From positions 208,825,298 to 208,889,297 of the forward strand of contig NC_134138.1 of the NCBI RefSeq assembly GCF_033958435.1: a stretch of 64,000 bases of DNA, read 5' to 3'. Below the pieces are notes generated by a model, which worked only from the letters and a program-made list of their open reading frames with translations, did not search any database and was not told the DNA's origin. Positions 46,887 to 57,980 of this stretch are shown here, one piece after another. A program made the position numbers and the translations under genes. Position 1 is the stretch's first letter, and each line of letters starts with the position of its first letter. The stretch comes from Carettochelys insculpta. Its lineage: Eukaryota > Chordata > Testudines > Carettochelyidae.

Positions 46887-48385
46887 CTGTTTTGTGTATA
46901 GGAACACTGATAAATACTTATTATACTCCATGAAACTATTCTGCTTAATAGATGCTATTTTTTGTTGCCAATTGATGGAAGAAAATCCATTCTTGCTAAG
47001 AAGAGGTAGATCAGGAATAAATTGAAGTGACAGTTCTTACTTACCTGTTGAAGTTGCAAGTATAAATTCGGTAGATACACGTGCCTATAAAATGTTCATA
47101 TTTCCATTGGTGTATCTTCATTTTATAGGCACGTGTTGGGTGGGTAAAAGGTATGAACTCACAAAGCAAACTTGTTTGCCTGGCTCTAGCTGTAACCACG
47201 ATCCTGTCCTGTACTGGTCAGTGTCTTCTAAGGGGTAAGAACAGAGTTTGTCAAGAGCTGTATTGGAAACATGCAGGTTACCCAAACTGCATGTGACATG
47301 AGTCAGTGCTTGCTGTGTTCTCACTTAGAGACAAACTCATTTCATGTACACCTACGAGTGTGCTTGGCAGGTGATTCCAGAAAGAAAAGTACATTAGCCA
47401 CTAAATTACAGTTGCCAAATGCTAGGGCAGAGAGATGATCAAAAATGAAGACAACTTGTTTCCCTCTGACTCAGGATCTGAGAAAGAGCATATTAATGTT
47501 ACTCAGAAACCTGCATGTTTTGGTTTTTCTTGCTGCTTTTTTTTTCTTAAGTGCAGTAACCAGCCCACAAGCAGCAATGTCTTATAGCAGGTATCTATCA
47601 GTAGCAGTAAAGAAATTCAGGATTGAATTGAGTAGTTGTCAGGATTTTGATATGTGGGCTGAATGATGTGCTAGATGTCAAGTCCTGGGTTGTTTTATTG
47701 ACTTTCCCAGCAGGAAAAATAAATCAGCTGGGTTTTTATAGCATTGTCTATGATTGGAGTTGAGTGGCTTTCTGCTGTAGAAAATAGTGAACAGATTGTA
47801 CAAGGATTAAATGAACCTAAAACACTTTGATTTGACTGTTTGTAATACAGTACCATAGGGATCACACCAGTCCATTTTAGAACACACAGTGTGTTTATTT
47901 TACATGGGAAACTGTTGTGTTGGAGTGAGGTAATTGGACCACTCATACATTATTTAGCTAAAATATCCTATCAATATACTTCTGTACAGAGACATCTGTG
48001 TCTCTGTGTGTATCTGTAAAAATACTCTTGCAGTGTAAATTTTGTGAAGGGCTAAATAACCACCTTAATTTAAATGCAGATATCGAAAACACACTGATAG
48101 ACTTTCAGATGTGCCAGGAAATGAACTATTCCCAAATACTTGTCTCTTATGACATGTTCAGAGCTTTTTGCAATTGTGCTGTTGGTTCTGTTTAGTGATA
48201 ACCTGAAATGTTTGTATATTGGAAAAGATGAATTGTGCCAGCAGTACATATATATGAATTTTTGTTTTGTCAGATATATGTGGAAATGTGGCTGCTATAC
48301 CATTTTGATTTTGCTTCATTGCTTCTCTATTTTGAGCGTGCAATGTAAGTGTGTTTTGTGCTCTGTTTTTGTTAGCAAGATGTGA
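46887..48385. other. AT-rich stretch with one perfect small hairpin
   Basis: Contains an 18-bp perfect inverted repeat (arms 47077-47094 and 47119-47136). No gene recognised. Confidence 0.4.
47077..47136. repeat. 18-bp perfect inverted repeat, 24-base loop
   Basis: ACACGTGCCTATAAAATG at 47077-47094 and its exact inverse CATTTTATAGGCACGTGT at 47119-47136. It contains CACGTG and a TATAAA-like core. It could be the remnant of a small MITE or a hairpin RNA source. Nothing around it shows transcription. Confidence 0.6.
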
Positions 48386-48815
48386 AGAGGGTGCTCTTGT
48401 ATGGCATTGTAAAAAGTCTTCAAATCACAAGCCACAGACATTCATAAACAGATGCCTGAGGTACATCCTTCATATCAAATGGCAAGACTTTTGTCACAGA
48501 TGAGGAGCTTTGGAACAGAGCAGGACAAGTACCAATTGACAGCCAATTGAAGAGAAGAAGGTGGGGATGGGTAGGCTATGCTCTTAGAAAACCATCCTCC
48601 AGCACAGTCCTTCAAGTTCTCACATGGAACTTGCAAGGAAGATGCAAACAAAGATAACCTTGGACAAAATGGAGATCTACTGAGATTGAGGGACAACAAC
48701 TGGGGTACTCCTGGAGTCAGCTAGAAGATTTGTCCCAGGACAGAATGAAGTGGAGGATACTCATAAATGACCTATGCTCTGTTCAGAGTACGAGGGTTAA
48801 GAAGTAGTAGTAGTT
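48386..48815 (+). mobile_element. LINE 3' remnant with AGTAGTAGTAG tail
   Basis: Interrupted translation gives TFINRCLRYILHIKWQDF, then KVGMGRLCS, MQTKITLDKMEIY and ESARRFVPGQNEVEDTHK. These follow the C-terminal order of a LINE reverse transcriptase (RCLRYILRIWWPD..., W.GHTLRK..., GRPK.TWRR..., SQLERLAQDRSRWR). The copy ends GAAGTAGTAGTAG. It is a different lineage from the RTE copy at 34.7 kb and much more decayed. Confidence 0.6.
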
Positions 48816-49140
48816 TGTTAGCAAGAGCTTGTGCCATCTTTGACATGCACTTTATCAGTGGCTTTATAGAAAACTGAGCAAAAATTTGTCACAAATTTCA
48901 ATTGCCAATTTTCATTATATCTTAAACAGGGCTTTATTTTTTTATATAAAATATTAAACACAGTATGGAAAAACTAATTATTGAGATAATTTTCACTCCT
49001 TTCTAAGCCAGTAGCCAATGCAGCCATTGCAAATGGACATACTACATGCTTCAAGGAATCTAAATAAGTTTGCTTGGTTTTGTTCCCTTTCAATGAGTTA
49101 AAAGCTGTGTTTTCATGAACCTACGTAGTTGTGTATTTCT
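48816..49140. other. Spacer, nothing recognised
   Basis: AT-rich, no feature supported. Confidence 0.3.
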
Positions 49141-49144
49141 ATAT

Positions 49145-49240
49145 TTAAGAACAGGCTAGACAAACATCTATCAGGAATGATCTAGATGGCACTTGATCTT
49201 GCCTTTTGGGATCCCTTCTGTTTCTAATATCCTGTGACAT
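49145..49240 (+). mobile_element. CR1 LINE 3' fragment
   Basis: TTAAGAACAGGCTAGACAAA, CATCTATCAGGAATGATCTA and ACTTGATCTTGCCTTTTGGG follow the last 100 bases of the CR1 3' consensus, like the end of the copy at 17.3 kb. Confidence 0.7.
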
Positions 49241-49443
49241 TTGTTCAGGAAATACTTGTAACCATTTTAAAGTTCATGGCCTATGCTGAAGTTCAGGAGT
49301 GATTTATCTCAGTAGCGTCATTGCGCATAATTAACATGTATAGATAGATATTGCAGGTTGTCCCATATATTTAGAATAAGAAATAATTGACTTCCATCAC
49401 TTACCAGATGATGACAGGTCAATGCAAGATATAGTATTTATAC

Positions 49444-50506
49444 CAGTTGTGGGGAACCAATGGCCCAAGGGCCAGATCTGGCCCACAGCTTGTCTCAGTT
49501 TGGCCCATGAGGCTTGGGGCTCAACCTCTCCCCCCGAAACAGGGAGCCCAGGCTGGCATTCCAATCCCATGAGGCTGGAGTGCTGGTGCCAGGGGATCTC
49601 TGAGCCTTGAGGACCAGAACCAGACAAGCCAGAGTTGGGTTGTGCCTGTGGGCTCTACCTGGCTGGGGGAGGAAGCACTGTGCACACTGTAATTTCCCCC
49701 TCCCTGTGGCTGGTGGAATGTCAGCAGAGGAAAGCACTGGCCCGGATGCTTTTCCCTGCTGCTTTCATAGGCCAGCATGACCAATGTGAGCAGCAGGGGG
49801 ATAGTGCCTGGTAGCAGCAGGGGTGCAGAGCCACATGTGCCCTCAAGGAGCTGTGCCAGGTAAGAGATCTCCCATCACATTCACACAAATCTCCCTGCTG
49901 CCCAGGCTCTTGCCCCTCCATCCTTCTCCTGCATCCCCCCACCCAAATCTCTGACCCCCACCCTGCTCCTGCACCCTCCTCCCACTCAGTTTCCCCATCC
50001 TCAGTCTTTTCCTGCACCCTCTGTCCCAACCAGATGCCCCACTTGAACATGCTCCTGCACCCTCCTCATCCAGAACTCTCCTCAGCCTGTTCCTGCACAC
50101 TCCCCACTCCACAGAATTCTCCATCCTTAGCCTGTTCCTGTACCCTCCCTTCCACCCACATGCCACCATCCTGCTTCTGCGCACTGCCTGCCATCCCCCA
50201 GATCTAACATCCCTATTCTGTTCCCTGGCAGCCCCCTTCTGCACACTGATCCCCTCATTTTTGGTCCTGTCCCAAGCCCCGAGAGGGGTTAGTCTGGCTT
50301 AGAGGAAGCCCTAAACCTTGGTCCTCCCTTCTTTATCCACTGCCCTTGGGATTGGCATAAGAGGGGAGTGAGGCATCTCAGCTGCCACATCAATGAGGGT
50401 TTTTATGTTTGTTTTCGTTTTGCTTCTCACTTTTGCGTGGCCCTTGACTGATTGTTTTTCTTTGTGGGTTAGTGGCACGTGACCCAAAAAAGCTTTGCCA
50501 CTTCTT
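49444..50506. mobile_element. hAT-type non-autonomous element, about 1.06 kb
   Basis: The left end CAGTTGTGGGGAACCAATGG, followed by GCCCAAGGGCCAGATCTGGC, is inverted near the right end (GTGGCCCTTGACTGATTG ... AGCTTTGCCACTTCTT). Flanks ATTTATAC (49436-49443) and ACTTATAC (50507-50514) agree at six of eight bases, as expected for an aged 8-bp hAT duplication. The middle has GC-rich, C-run sequence with repeated CTCCTGCACCCTCC-type units. Confidence 0.65.
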
Positions 50507-50514
50507 ACTTATAC

Positions 50515-50967
50515 GTTTGGTTTTCTCTTAGGTGCTAGATGAAGTAATGTGTCTCTTCCCTCATCACAAAACAATATCCATTGCTGACTTCCACCTGGGC
50601 TTTCCTTTTGGTCCACCACATCCCCCTTCGGGTAGTTATGTACCTCCTCCTTCCTGGTATATTTTCTTTTCCAGCCTCCTTTTTCAGCATGCTGAACTAC
50701 TCTGTCTGTCTGAACCTATGCCTCTTAATTTTTTTCTCCTGTTTTTGTCTGATGATTGAGCTAACTCTTTGGGACACTACAGGGAGGGAAAAGCAAGGAA
50801 GCTGAGAGTGATCCATACAACCTATCCAGCTTTAAGGCTTAAAACCTGAGATTTAGTTACAATGTCATAAAATATTAAGGAACTTTAAACAATTGTTTAA
50901 TTACATTTTAAATAACTTGTTCTAAACCCAAAAGGTAAAAAAAAAAAGTCAGTTTAGTTATACAATT
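50515..50967. other. Spacer, nothing recognised
   Basis: No feature supported. Confidence 0.3.
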
Positions 50968-51708
50968 AGTAACAGAGAGGTAGCCATGTTAGTCCGTACT
51001 CCAACAAAATAAAACAGCAGAAATGTAGCACTTTAAAAACTAGCAACATGATTTATTTGGTAATGAACTTTCATGGGACAGACCCACTTCATTTGATCAA
51101 TCTCATTTCCAATACAGATGCACATTTATAACTACAGAGGTCCAAAAAAAATTGCAATAAAAACGAACAAATCAAGTACATAGGACTGAAGGAGGGGACT
51201 GAGGGTTGGGGGATGTTAAGCCTCTTGCTGAGATAATTATGAGCATCAAAGGAAGGGAAGCAACCCTTCTAATGTGTGAGGTAATTGTTGTCTCTGGTCA
51301 TACCACGTGTTAATATGTTGAATTTGAATATGCAAATTATGCAAATTATTTGAAAATTCAAATATTGGAATTCATATTCAAATTCGACACATTAACACGT
51401 GGTATGAACAGAGACAACAATTACCTCACACATTACAAGGACTGCTTTCCTTCCTTTGATGCTCATAATTATCGCAGGCAAGATGCTTAACATCCCCCAA
51501 CCCTCAGCCCCCTCCTTCAGTCCTATTCACTTGATTTGTTCATTTTTATTGCAATTTTCTTTGGACCTCTGTACTTATAAATGTCAGTCCGTATTGGAAA
51601 TGAGATTGATCTGATGAAGTGGGTCTGTCCCACGAAAGCTTATCACCAAATAAATCATTTTGCTAGTCTTTAAGGTGCTAAATTTCTGCTGCTTAGTTTC
51701 GTTATAAA
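50968..51708. mobile_element. Large PLE inverted pair (about 0.74 kb hairpin)
   Basis: 50968-51345 is a PLE 3' region backwards: GAGGTAGCCATGTTAGTCCG, GGGACAGACCCACTTCATTT, ACATAGGACTGAAGGAGGGG, TACCACGTGTTAATATG. 51367-51700 is the same region forwards: CACATTAACACGTGGTATGA, CCCTCCTTCAGTCCTATTCA, GATGAAGTGGGTCTGTCCCA, TTTGCTAGTCTTTAAGGTGC. Arms of about 330 bp pair across a short AT-rich axis near 51350. The right arm lacks the last 40 or so bases of tail that the left arm has. Confidence 0.8.
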
Positions 51709-52140
51709 ATTGTATCTTTCTTGTATCTGAAGCACAGCTACTGATGTGTTCTAGAGCATTTTTGAACTTAAGATCTTTCAAGATCCTCCCTGCAAAACTC
51801 CTACTAATAGATTCTGATCTTTGGTTCTAGCTAAACTGGCCCCACTTAAGCAACTGAGATGGGGGAATATCAGTCCTGCAGAACCACATTGCTCCCCCTG
51901 CTGCAGTGCTGACACATTTTGGAACCACCTGTTCTGATGGGTAACGGGGTCCCAACGGATCATAACATTTAAATATTGTGCAGTCACAGTCAAGCACTAT
52001 ATTCTGGCCTCTTTGGAAGAGAGAGTGGAGCTGACATAACTGCAAATCTGTTAGCTTGGTTTAAGTAGATCTTTTGAACTTCTCCATGTGGTAAAGAGGC
52101 TGAGTAGTGGGGGTGAAGATTGGATCCATTGTATGTATCT
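51709..52140. other. Spacer, nothing recognised
   Basis: No feature supported. Confidence 0.3.
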
Positions 52141-52187
52141 AGTAACAGAGAGGAAGCTGTGCTAGTCTATACACTTTTTGTTTTGAT
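52141..52187 (-). mobile_element. Short PLE tail fragment
   Basis: AGTAACAGAGAGGAAGCTGT, GCTAGTCTATACACTTTTTG is the extreme tail seen at 4533 and 20829, here with an internal jump to TTTTTGTTTTGATA. That jump suggests a very short inverted pair. Confidence 0.65.
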
Positions 52188-52289
52188 ATTGTATTATCTG
52201 TGTTTGATGTGTATTTCATTATAAAATTCTCATATGTAATTATTTGAAAAAGGCTATGAATGATCAGGCTAAATATATTATATTATCTC

Positions 52290-52600
52290 TCCAATCCAGA
52301 ATTCTTTTGTCCAGCAACATCTGTAATACGGCATGATTTCAGTTAGCCGGACAACCATTTACCATGGTTGTGGCCAAGTTTCCTGTGGTCCCATAAAGTT
52401 TGTTTACAGACACAAGTCCTGGCTGTCAGCCTTATTTAGCTGCAATTTACTCCTAAATGTCTTCTAAGAGCCCAGTAAGCAGTGGAAGTGTTAGTAATGT
52501 GCTAGAAAATATTGACCTGCCATGGTGTGGCAAATTCTCTCATCCAGCACCAGTCAGATCCTGAGGGTGTTGGATTAGACAGGATCAATCAATATAAGGT
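52290..52600. repeat. Interspersed MITE, CTTGAACC... family, copy B
   Basis: TGTGGCCAAGTTTCCTGTGG, TCCCATAAAGTTTGTTTACA, AGTCCTGGCTGTCAGC and GGGTGTTGGATTAGACAGGA run in the same order as copy A at 26025-26334. The left end is worn (TCTCTCCAATCCAG). Confidence 0.65.
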
Positions 52601-53985
52601 AATGCAATATAATATATAATTAATCAGAGAAAAATGTTAATTTATAAGCCTTTCCTGTTCATTGTTGTGATGGATCTGATACTGGCTAAAAATAAACAAT
52701 TCATGTAAATGTGATAAAACTGCAAATATTAAATGCAGCTAATCATTTTGTTCACTTCTGAGCATACTTCTTTAGTTGTCAGTGTTGTGTTTATACTTAA
52801 TGATGACAAAAGTATTCTTGGCAGTGTACTTTGTAATGACAAGAGCAAATCTCAGGAAGAAAGAGTATGTGTCATTTGCCATGTCTATAGCATCACCAAT
52901 TCATCAAACTTTGTTAGTCCATGATTTTTTCCCTGTTGAATGCACATATACAGTGATTTTGTTTCAGTGTAGAAATAAGTAAATGGTCATATTATATTGA
53001 AGCTTTGTCATACTCATTCTTTTTGCCAAGGATGTAATGATTTTGTTCTCAATACTGAACACTGTACTCTTATAGGGAGTATGACAGTATTTTTAAGACT
53101 GTGCATGGCACAGCCTCATGAAGACTGCTGTTAAAGTTAATTCCTCTTTTGTTTTCCACATTGACTAGCCAAGTGAATGTTAACATCAAGAAGCTTTTTG
53201 AGAGTTTTGCACAGTAAAGATTGGAAAAGACACAAGAGCTTTCAGGTGCATTGCTGATTCCACTAGTGTATATCATGTTTATAAATTGCCCCTCCATTCC
53301 ACATCATCATTAAGGGGAAGGCTATGTCTGGCTCAGTAGGGAAAAGAAAAACTCATGGACCCTTTAAGGAGTGCAACCCATCTCCCTTCATGATGGGGCT
53401 GAGGAGGGAATGTCACATGGCTGATTGGTCGTAAGAAAAGACCCACCCCCTACCCCTGGAATAGATTACTATCAGTGGGGAGATGGAAGGGAATTTTCCC
53501 TCATTTCTGGGTTGGCCAGGGCAATTTTTTTCATTTTCTTTAAACCTGTGTCCCAGTAACCCAGGTACATGGTGGGTAAATTAGATTTAAAGTTAGTTTG
53601 ATCATAACTGGCAGGCACCCAGAGCAGGAAATTGATCAGTTAGAGGGTCTAATTCTCTGGCAAATTAGGACATGAAATCAGGATTAGAAGAAGGAATTGC
53701 TTAAAGAAGACGGGAGATAGGACTGGCATTTCTAATGGCAGGTTTAGTGAGAACACAACCCTGTCTTCTCCGCAGAACACAACCCTGTCTTCTCCAATGG
53801 AGAAGGGAGGGCAATGGATTCTGAGGAGTGCTGTTAGGACCTGGCTAATGGGATGAGGGGCTCCTCCTTGCAGATGAGTTATTGTTGGATAGATCCCAGA
53901 TGTATTACTGTATAAAGCTAGAGCTGGGCAAATTTTTTTCATCTGAATGATTTGCTGATTAAAATTACCTACTTCACAAATCCAG
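52601..53985. other. Low-repeat stretch with a 24-bp tandem duplication
   Basis: 53751-53795 holds nearly two copies of a 24-base unit starting GAACACAACCCTGTCTTCTC. Around 53440-53560, GGAAGGGAATTTTCCCTCAT and GTTGGCCAGGGCAATTTTTT may be an old repeat, but I cannot name it. Confidence 0.35.
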
Positions 53986-54004
53986 TTTGGCAAAAAATAC
54001 TGGG

Positions 54005-54120
54005 CATCTCTTGACAAAGTAGGTGAGATAATATCTTCTGTTGGTGGAAGGTACAAGCTTTTGAGTTTACACAGGGCTTTTCTTCAACTGCAGGGAAGGA
54101 AGCAACATATCTGAGGTAAA
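54005..54120 (-). mobile_element. PLE tail fragment, second family
   Basis: GTAGGTGAGATAATATCTTC, GTTGGTGGAAGGTACAAGCT, TTTACACAGGGCTTTTCTTC is the tail seen at 21690-21800, in the same (antisense) direction. No coding part remains. Confidence 0.6.
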
Positions 54121-54650
54121 TCCAAAACAGGACAGGTTGTTAAGAAAATGAGATTATGCATGTTGGAGGTGTTCACATGAAGTGAAGTGGGCAGTTGTCA
54201 TTGTTATGTGGTGTGTTTAAACTGTATGGCTCTTGTCAATTTCATTTTTTTTTTAGTCAGTAAAATTTACAAACTATCAGGGAAGGTTGCAGAGTTGAGT
54301 GCTGGCCCTTTCTGCCTCTTAACTGCCTCATTCACTGCTAAGCAGCAGGGAGGCAACAGATCCAGGGTGCTCAGCCTGTCCATGCTCAGGACTGCAGGGT
54401 TCTGGCTTTCCCTCTCTACAGCAGCTGGGCTGAATAACTCTTGCCAGTTTCACTTTCTGCCTGCAGATAGAAAAGGAAATTGACAAAAGCTTTCCACCAC
54501 GGTTGCTGAAACTGAGCTGGCGGAGGGAAAGGTAAATAAGCTGAGTACCCCAGCTCGCTGTCTCTCAGGGCCCAGAACTGGATGGCCCAGCTCTCTTCTT
54601 CAGCGGCTTTTCTGGAAGACCTTTCAGAAATTCATAAGGCCAATCACTGA
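54121..54650. other. Spacer, nothing recognised
   Basis: No feature supported. Confidence 0.3.
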
Positions 54651-54654
54651 TTTT

Positions 54655-55560
54655 TTTTCAGGGCATATTTTTACACCCGAACAGTATGCAGAGTTACCGC
54701 ACCCTGCTTTTGCAGGCCCGGACCCCTGAATATACCTGTCACCGCGCTTATTAAATACCTCTCAAATTAAAAATGAACAAACAATAAGGATTTATGGAAC
54801 AGATAAACAGTAACTAGGTAAAACTTCTGGTTGTCACGAACAACTGATAACTATTTACAAGTATGCAAAGTCACCCTTCCCTCCAAGTTCACTCCCTACC
54901 GCAGTCCTGGAGTGAGCTGCAGACACCAGGTAAGTTGGACTGCTGTGCTGGGGAAGAGGCTGATTGAGCTGCCTCTCAGAAATGCTGTTCTCAGGTACGC
55001 GACTAGATGGAAACGCTCATCTTCTTTCTTCTTTCTTCTCTGCTTGCCTTGTCTTCCTGTGTGGGGAAATGCCTGGAGAGAATGGTAATATGTGTGCAGG
55101 TGAAACACTGCGCTCCCCTGTCCTGTTAACTGAAGTAAACAAAACTCCTGGCCTACTAAGCCCTGACACCACCCTGCCTGATCACTCTACCCCCTGGAGG
55201 CCTCCTTTGATTCTCCTGCCCAACTGTCACAGGAGCACCCGAGTGAGAGAGCTCTCCAGCCTACGAAGTCTCGCAGCGCAGTGGCTGTGCTTCGATCTGT
55301 CCACCAGGGGCATCCTCTGATCCTCCTGCCTGAGTGACTGACAGAGGGGTCAGAGAGTGAGAGCTCAGAGTTCCACTTCCTTTTATAATCTCCTATCTCC
55401 GGGCAGATCTCTGATCACATGACTCCATTTTCCCCTCTTGGAATTCACGTCCTTTTTCAGAGGGGGCAGTGACTCATCAATTTCTGGACTCCATTTTAAA
55501 AATAAATGAAAGACGAATTAAAATCTACATGAAAAAGTTTTAATTAGACAATTTGAAATA
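54655..55560. repeat. Possible old repeat, unclassified
   Basis: CGGACCCCTGAATATACCTG, AGGCCTCCTTTGATTCTCCT, GGCATCCTCTGATCCTCCTG and GATCACATGACTCCATTTTC give a more GC-rich, repeat-like block in AT-rich DNA. I recall similar text in turtle genomes but cannot give a class or ends. No coding domain is present. Confidence 0.3.
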
Positions 55561-56080
55561 ACAAAACTACTGGAAGATTGGACAAATCAAACAACAAAGG
55601 TCTTCTCAGTGTGGAAAAAGCTCAGCTGTAACAACAAAACCCCTGTTTTTTCTCCTGTGAATGGTTTTGCGAATGAAAAAAAATGAAGTAACTGGGTAGT
55701 ACAGAGCTGAGAGGGGGTGACAAGCAATCTTTTCTTTTGAACCTAGGAAGAGCTTTAATGCAACAACTTGTTTTTCCTTTAAAATAGGATCTGACAGTAA
55801 TGCTTTTTCAAAAGTTTCAGTGCACTGTAAGCATGAAAGCAGGCAGATGTTAAAGCAACAGGTCATAAAAGTTTTGTAATCCTGGTGGTGTCCACCTGTT
55901 CCCAGTGTCATGGCCAGTTCCCATCTTTAATCTTTCCTTTGAAATCCAGAAAGCGCATTTTCACTGTGTGAGATAAAACATAATGAATCACCCTTTCATA
56001 TTTGAGTTCTGTTAATTGTAGGTTTCTACTAACAATAACACAGTTTACCATCTAATAACTAATATTGATTGCTTATATAG
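55561..56080. other. Spacer, nothing recognised
   Basis: No feature supported. Confidence 0.3.
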
Positions 56081-56082
56081 TA

Positions 56083-56438
56083 CGGTAGGGTCACAACATT
56101 CACAAGGGTTTGGTGTTCAGAACTTTTGCGAATGTTGATTTTCGCGAATGGGAGGGGCAGCGCCCAGACCCCTGGGGAAGTAGTGGCTGCCGGTGCTCCA
56201 GGGAAGCGGCAACTGCCAGTGCTCCCCCTGAAGGGGGAGCCCGGGAAGCGGTGTGGGTGCTCTCTGTCCTGGAGCCACTTGTGAATAATTTAATTTGTGA
56301 ATATTAAGTTCGCAAATGTGGGGGCCTTACAGCAGCTGCTGCTTCCCCAGGGCTCTGAGTCCGACCCCCGCTTTCACAAAAATCAACATTCGTGAGGGTT
56401 CTGAACGCCAAACCCTCACGAATGTTGCGACTCTACTG
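56083..56438. mobile_element. Tigger/pogo-like MITE with TA duplication
   Basis: Ends CGGTAGGGTCACAACATTCA and, inverted, CAGTAGAGTCGCAACATTCG, flanked by TA (56081-56082 and 56439-56440). The terminal repeats run about 65 bp: GGGTTTGGTGTTCAGAAC with GCGAATGTTGATTTT faces the inverse of AAAATCAACATTCGTGAGGG with GTTCTGAACGCCAAACCC. The middle is a GC-rich filler. Clean ends suggest a fairly recent copy. Confidence 0.85.
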
Positions 56439-56440
56439 TA

Positions 56441-57600
56441 CATTGCATGGGTCGGGTGGAAGAGGGTCTCAAGATTTACTAAGGTGAAAATGTTCCACGT
56501 GTCCTCTCTGAAGATTCCCATCCATTGTAAGTTTCCTACAAGAAGCTATTGTGGACAAATGAATCTTTGATATTAATCTGAGTTGGTTGACTAAATTATA
56601 TATTATAAACTGCAGCAAAATGAGACTGAAGGAGAGAACTTCATAACATCGGTATTGCTTCTCCCTACCTCAGGATAAATCTTTTGGATATGGTCATTGG
56701 GGCATAGATGCACAGTGAGGTGGATATGATCCTTTAGAGAAAATGGCAGAAATGAGACAGATCTTTTTCATGGAAGTGTTAAAGTGCTTGTTTGCCAGAG
56801 TTTGAGAACTGGATTGTTAACTGGTGACGTTGATGCAGCTGATGTTAGAATAAAGATAAAAAAGGATGCCATGAAATACACAAGGTATCCCTGTTTTGTG
56901 CCCAATGGTTATTTCAGAAGCTTTTCTTGTTTCAAACTTTTAGCTATCTATAAAAGAACTGTCTTTTTCAAATTGTTTTCACACTCAATCCTCTGGGATA
57001 TTTCCTGCTTATGTGTGCTTATTTTGTAAGCATGGAAAGACAAAATGGAATCCATCATAAATTATTGCAGTTACATGTGAAAGTAAATCAAGTCTTGAAA
57101 AGCAATTTATTATGCTTCTGGGAACAATTTGGATGTGATTCATTGCTAAAACTTGTGGAAAGCAGTGTATCATTTCTGAGGCAGTTGCAGGAGTGAAGTC
57201 TTTTGATTATTAGTTGAGAACAGAAAATTGCATATCGTTTCCATGATATTTTTTTTTACCTTTTACAGAGTAGTTTCACTTATTTTAATGAAGACTTATT
57301 AACTAGAAGTAGCTATTGTATGGTCAGAGACATGATAATCATTTATTCTTTCCAGGAGTTGTTCTCTCTAGAGTGTATTCTATCCAAGAAAAACATTTTT
57401 GTCCCAATTCTGTATTCCTATGTATAGGTGTGATGCCCCCTGAGATGTGAAAATGCAGTGACTTATTGTAGCCTTTCACCTTTGGAGACAAAAGTCCAGA
57501 TTCTCAGCTAGTGCAAATCTGCCTTTTTCAGTAGATATCAATAGAATTATGTAATCTTACACCTGCTGGCATATGGCTTCTTATTATTTGTGCACATGTA
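56441..57600. other. AT-rich stretch, nothing recognised
   Basis: No feature supported. Confidence 0.3.
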
Positions 57601-57604
57601 TGCA

Positions 57605-57980
57605 TTATGACCAGGGGAGCCAACAGCTATGCTGGGCCCCTGGGCCATATGTGGGGAAGCTCTGGCTCCATGCTCCCAGAGGGATAGGGCTGAGATTGGA
57701 AGTGGTGAGGCTAAGGACAGCTGACCCTCAGCACCACCCAGACTGTGGCATGCCTCTCCCCCTGCCGTTGCTGCCTGGAGCATCCCGCATGGTGCCTGCT
57801 TGCTGAGGCAGCTCTAAGCTGTCTAGAGAGCTCTGGGAATGCTCCAGTGGTTATTTAAAGGGCTCTGGGCACAGCCAGTGCCATAGTAGCAGAGGCAGTG
57901 GCTGCAGCCTTTGGCTCCTTTTAAATCACCGGACCCTGAGGAAGCTGCTCTCTTTGTCCCCACCCCCTCATTGGTGGGCT
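57605..57980. repeat. GC-rich interspersed repeat, possibly hAT-type
   Basis: CCAGGGGAGCCAACAGCTAT, GGGCCCCTGGGCCATATGTG, GTGGTTATTTAAAGGGCTCT and TTTTAAATCACCGGACCCTG resemble the GC-rich repeats with TTTAAAGGGC cores common in turtles. Ends are not resolved. Confidence 0.45.

Noticed and set aside
49495..50244. Several long minus-strand frames
   Set aside because: They lie within a GC-rich hAT non-autonomous repeat. Low-complexity composition explains the lack of stops.
53649..54056. Minus-strand frame of 135 codons
   Set aside because: It overlaps a PLE tail and a 24-bp tandem duplication. No domain is seen; judged to be chance.
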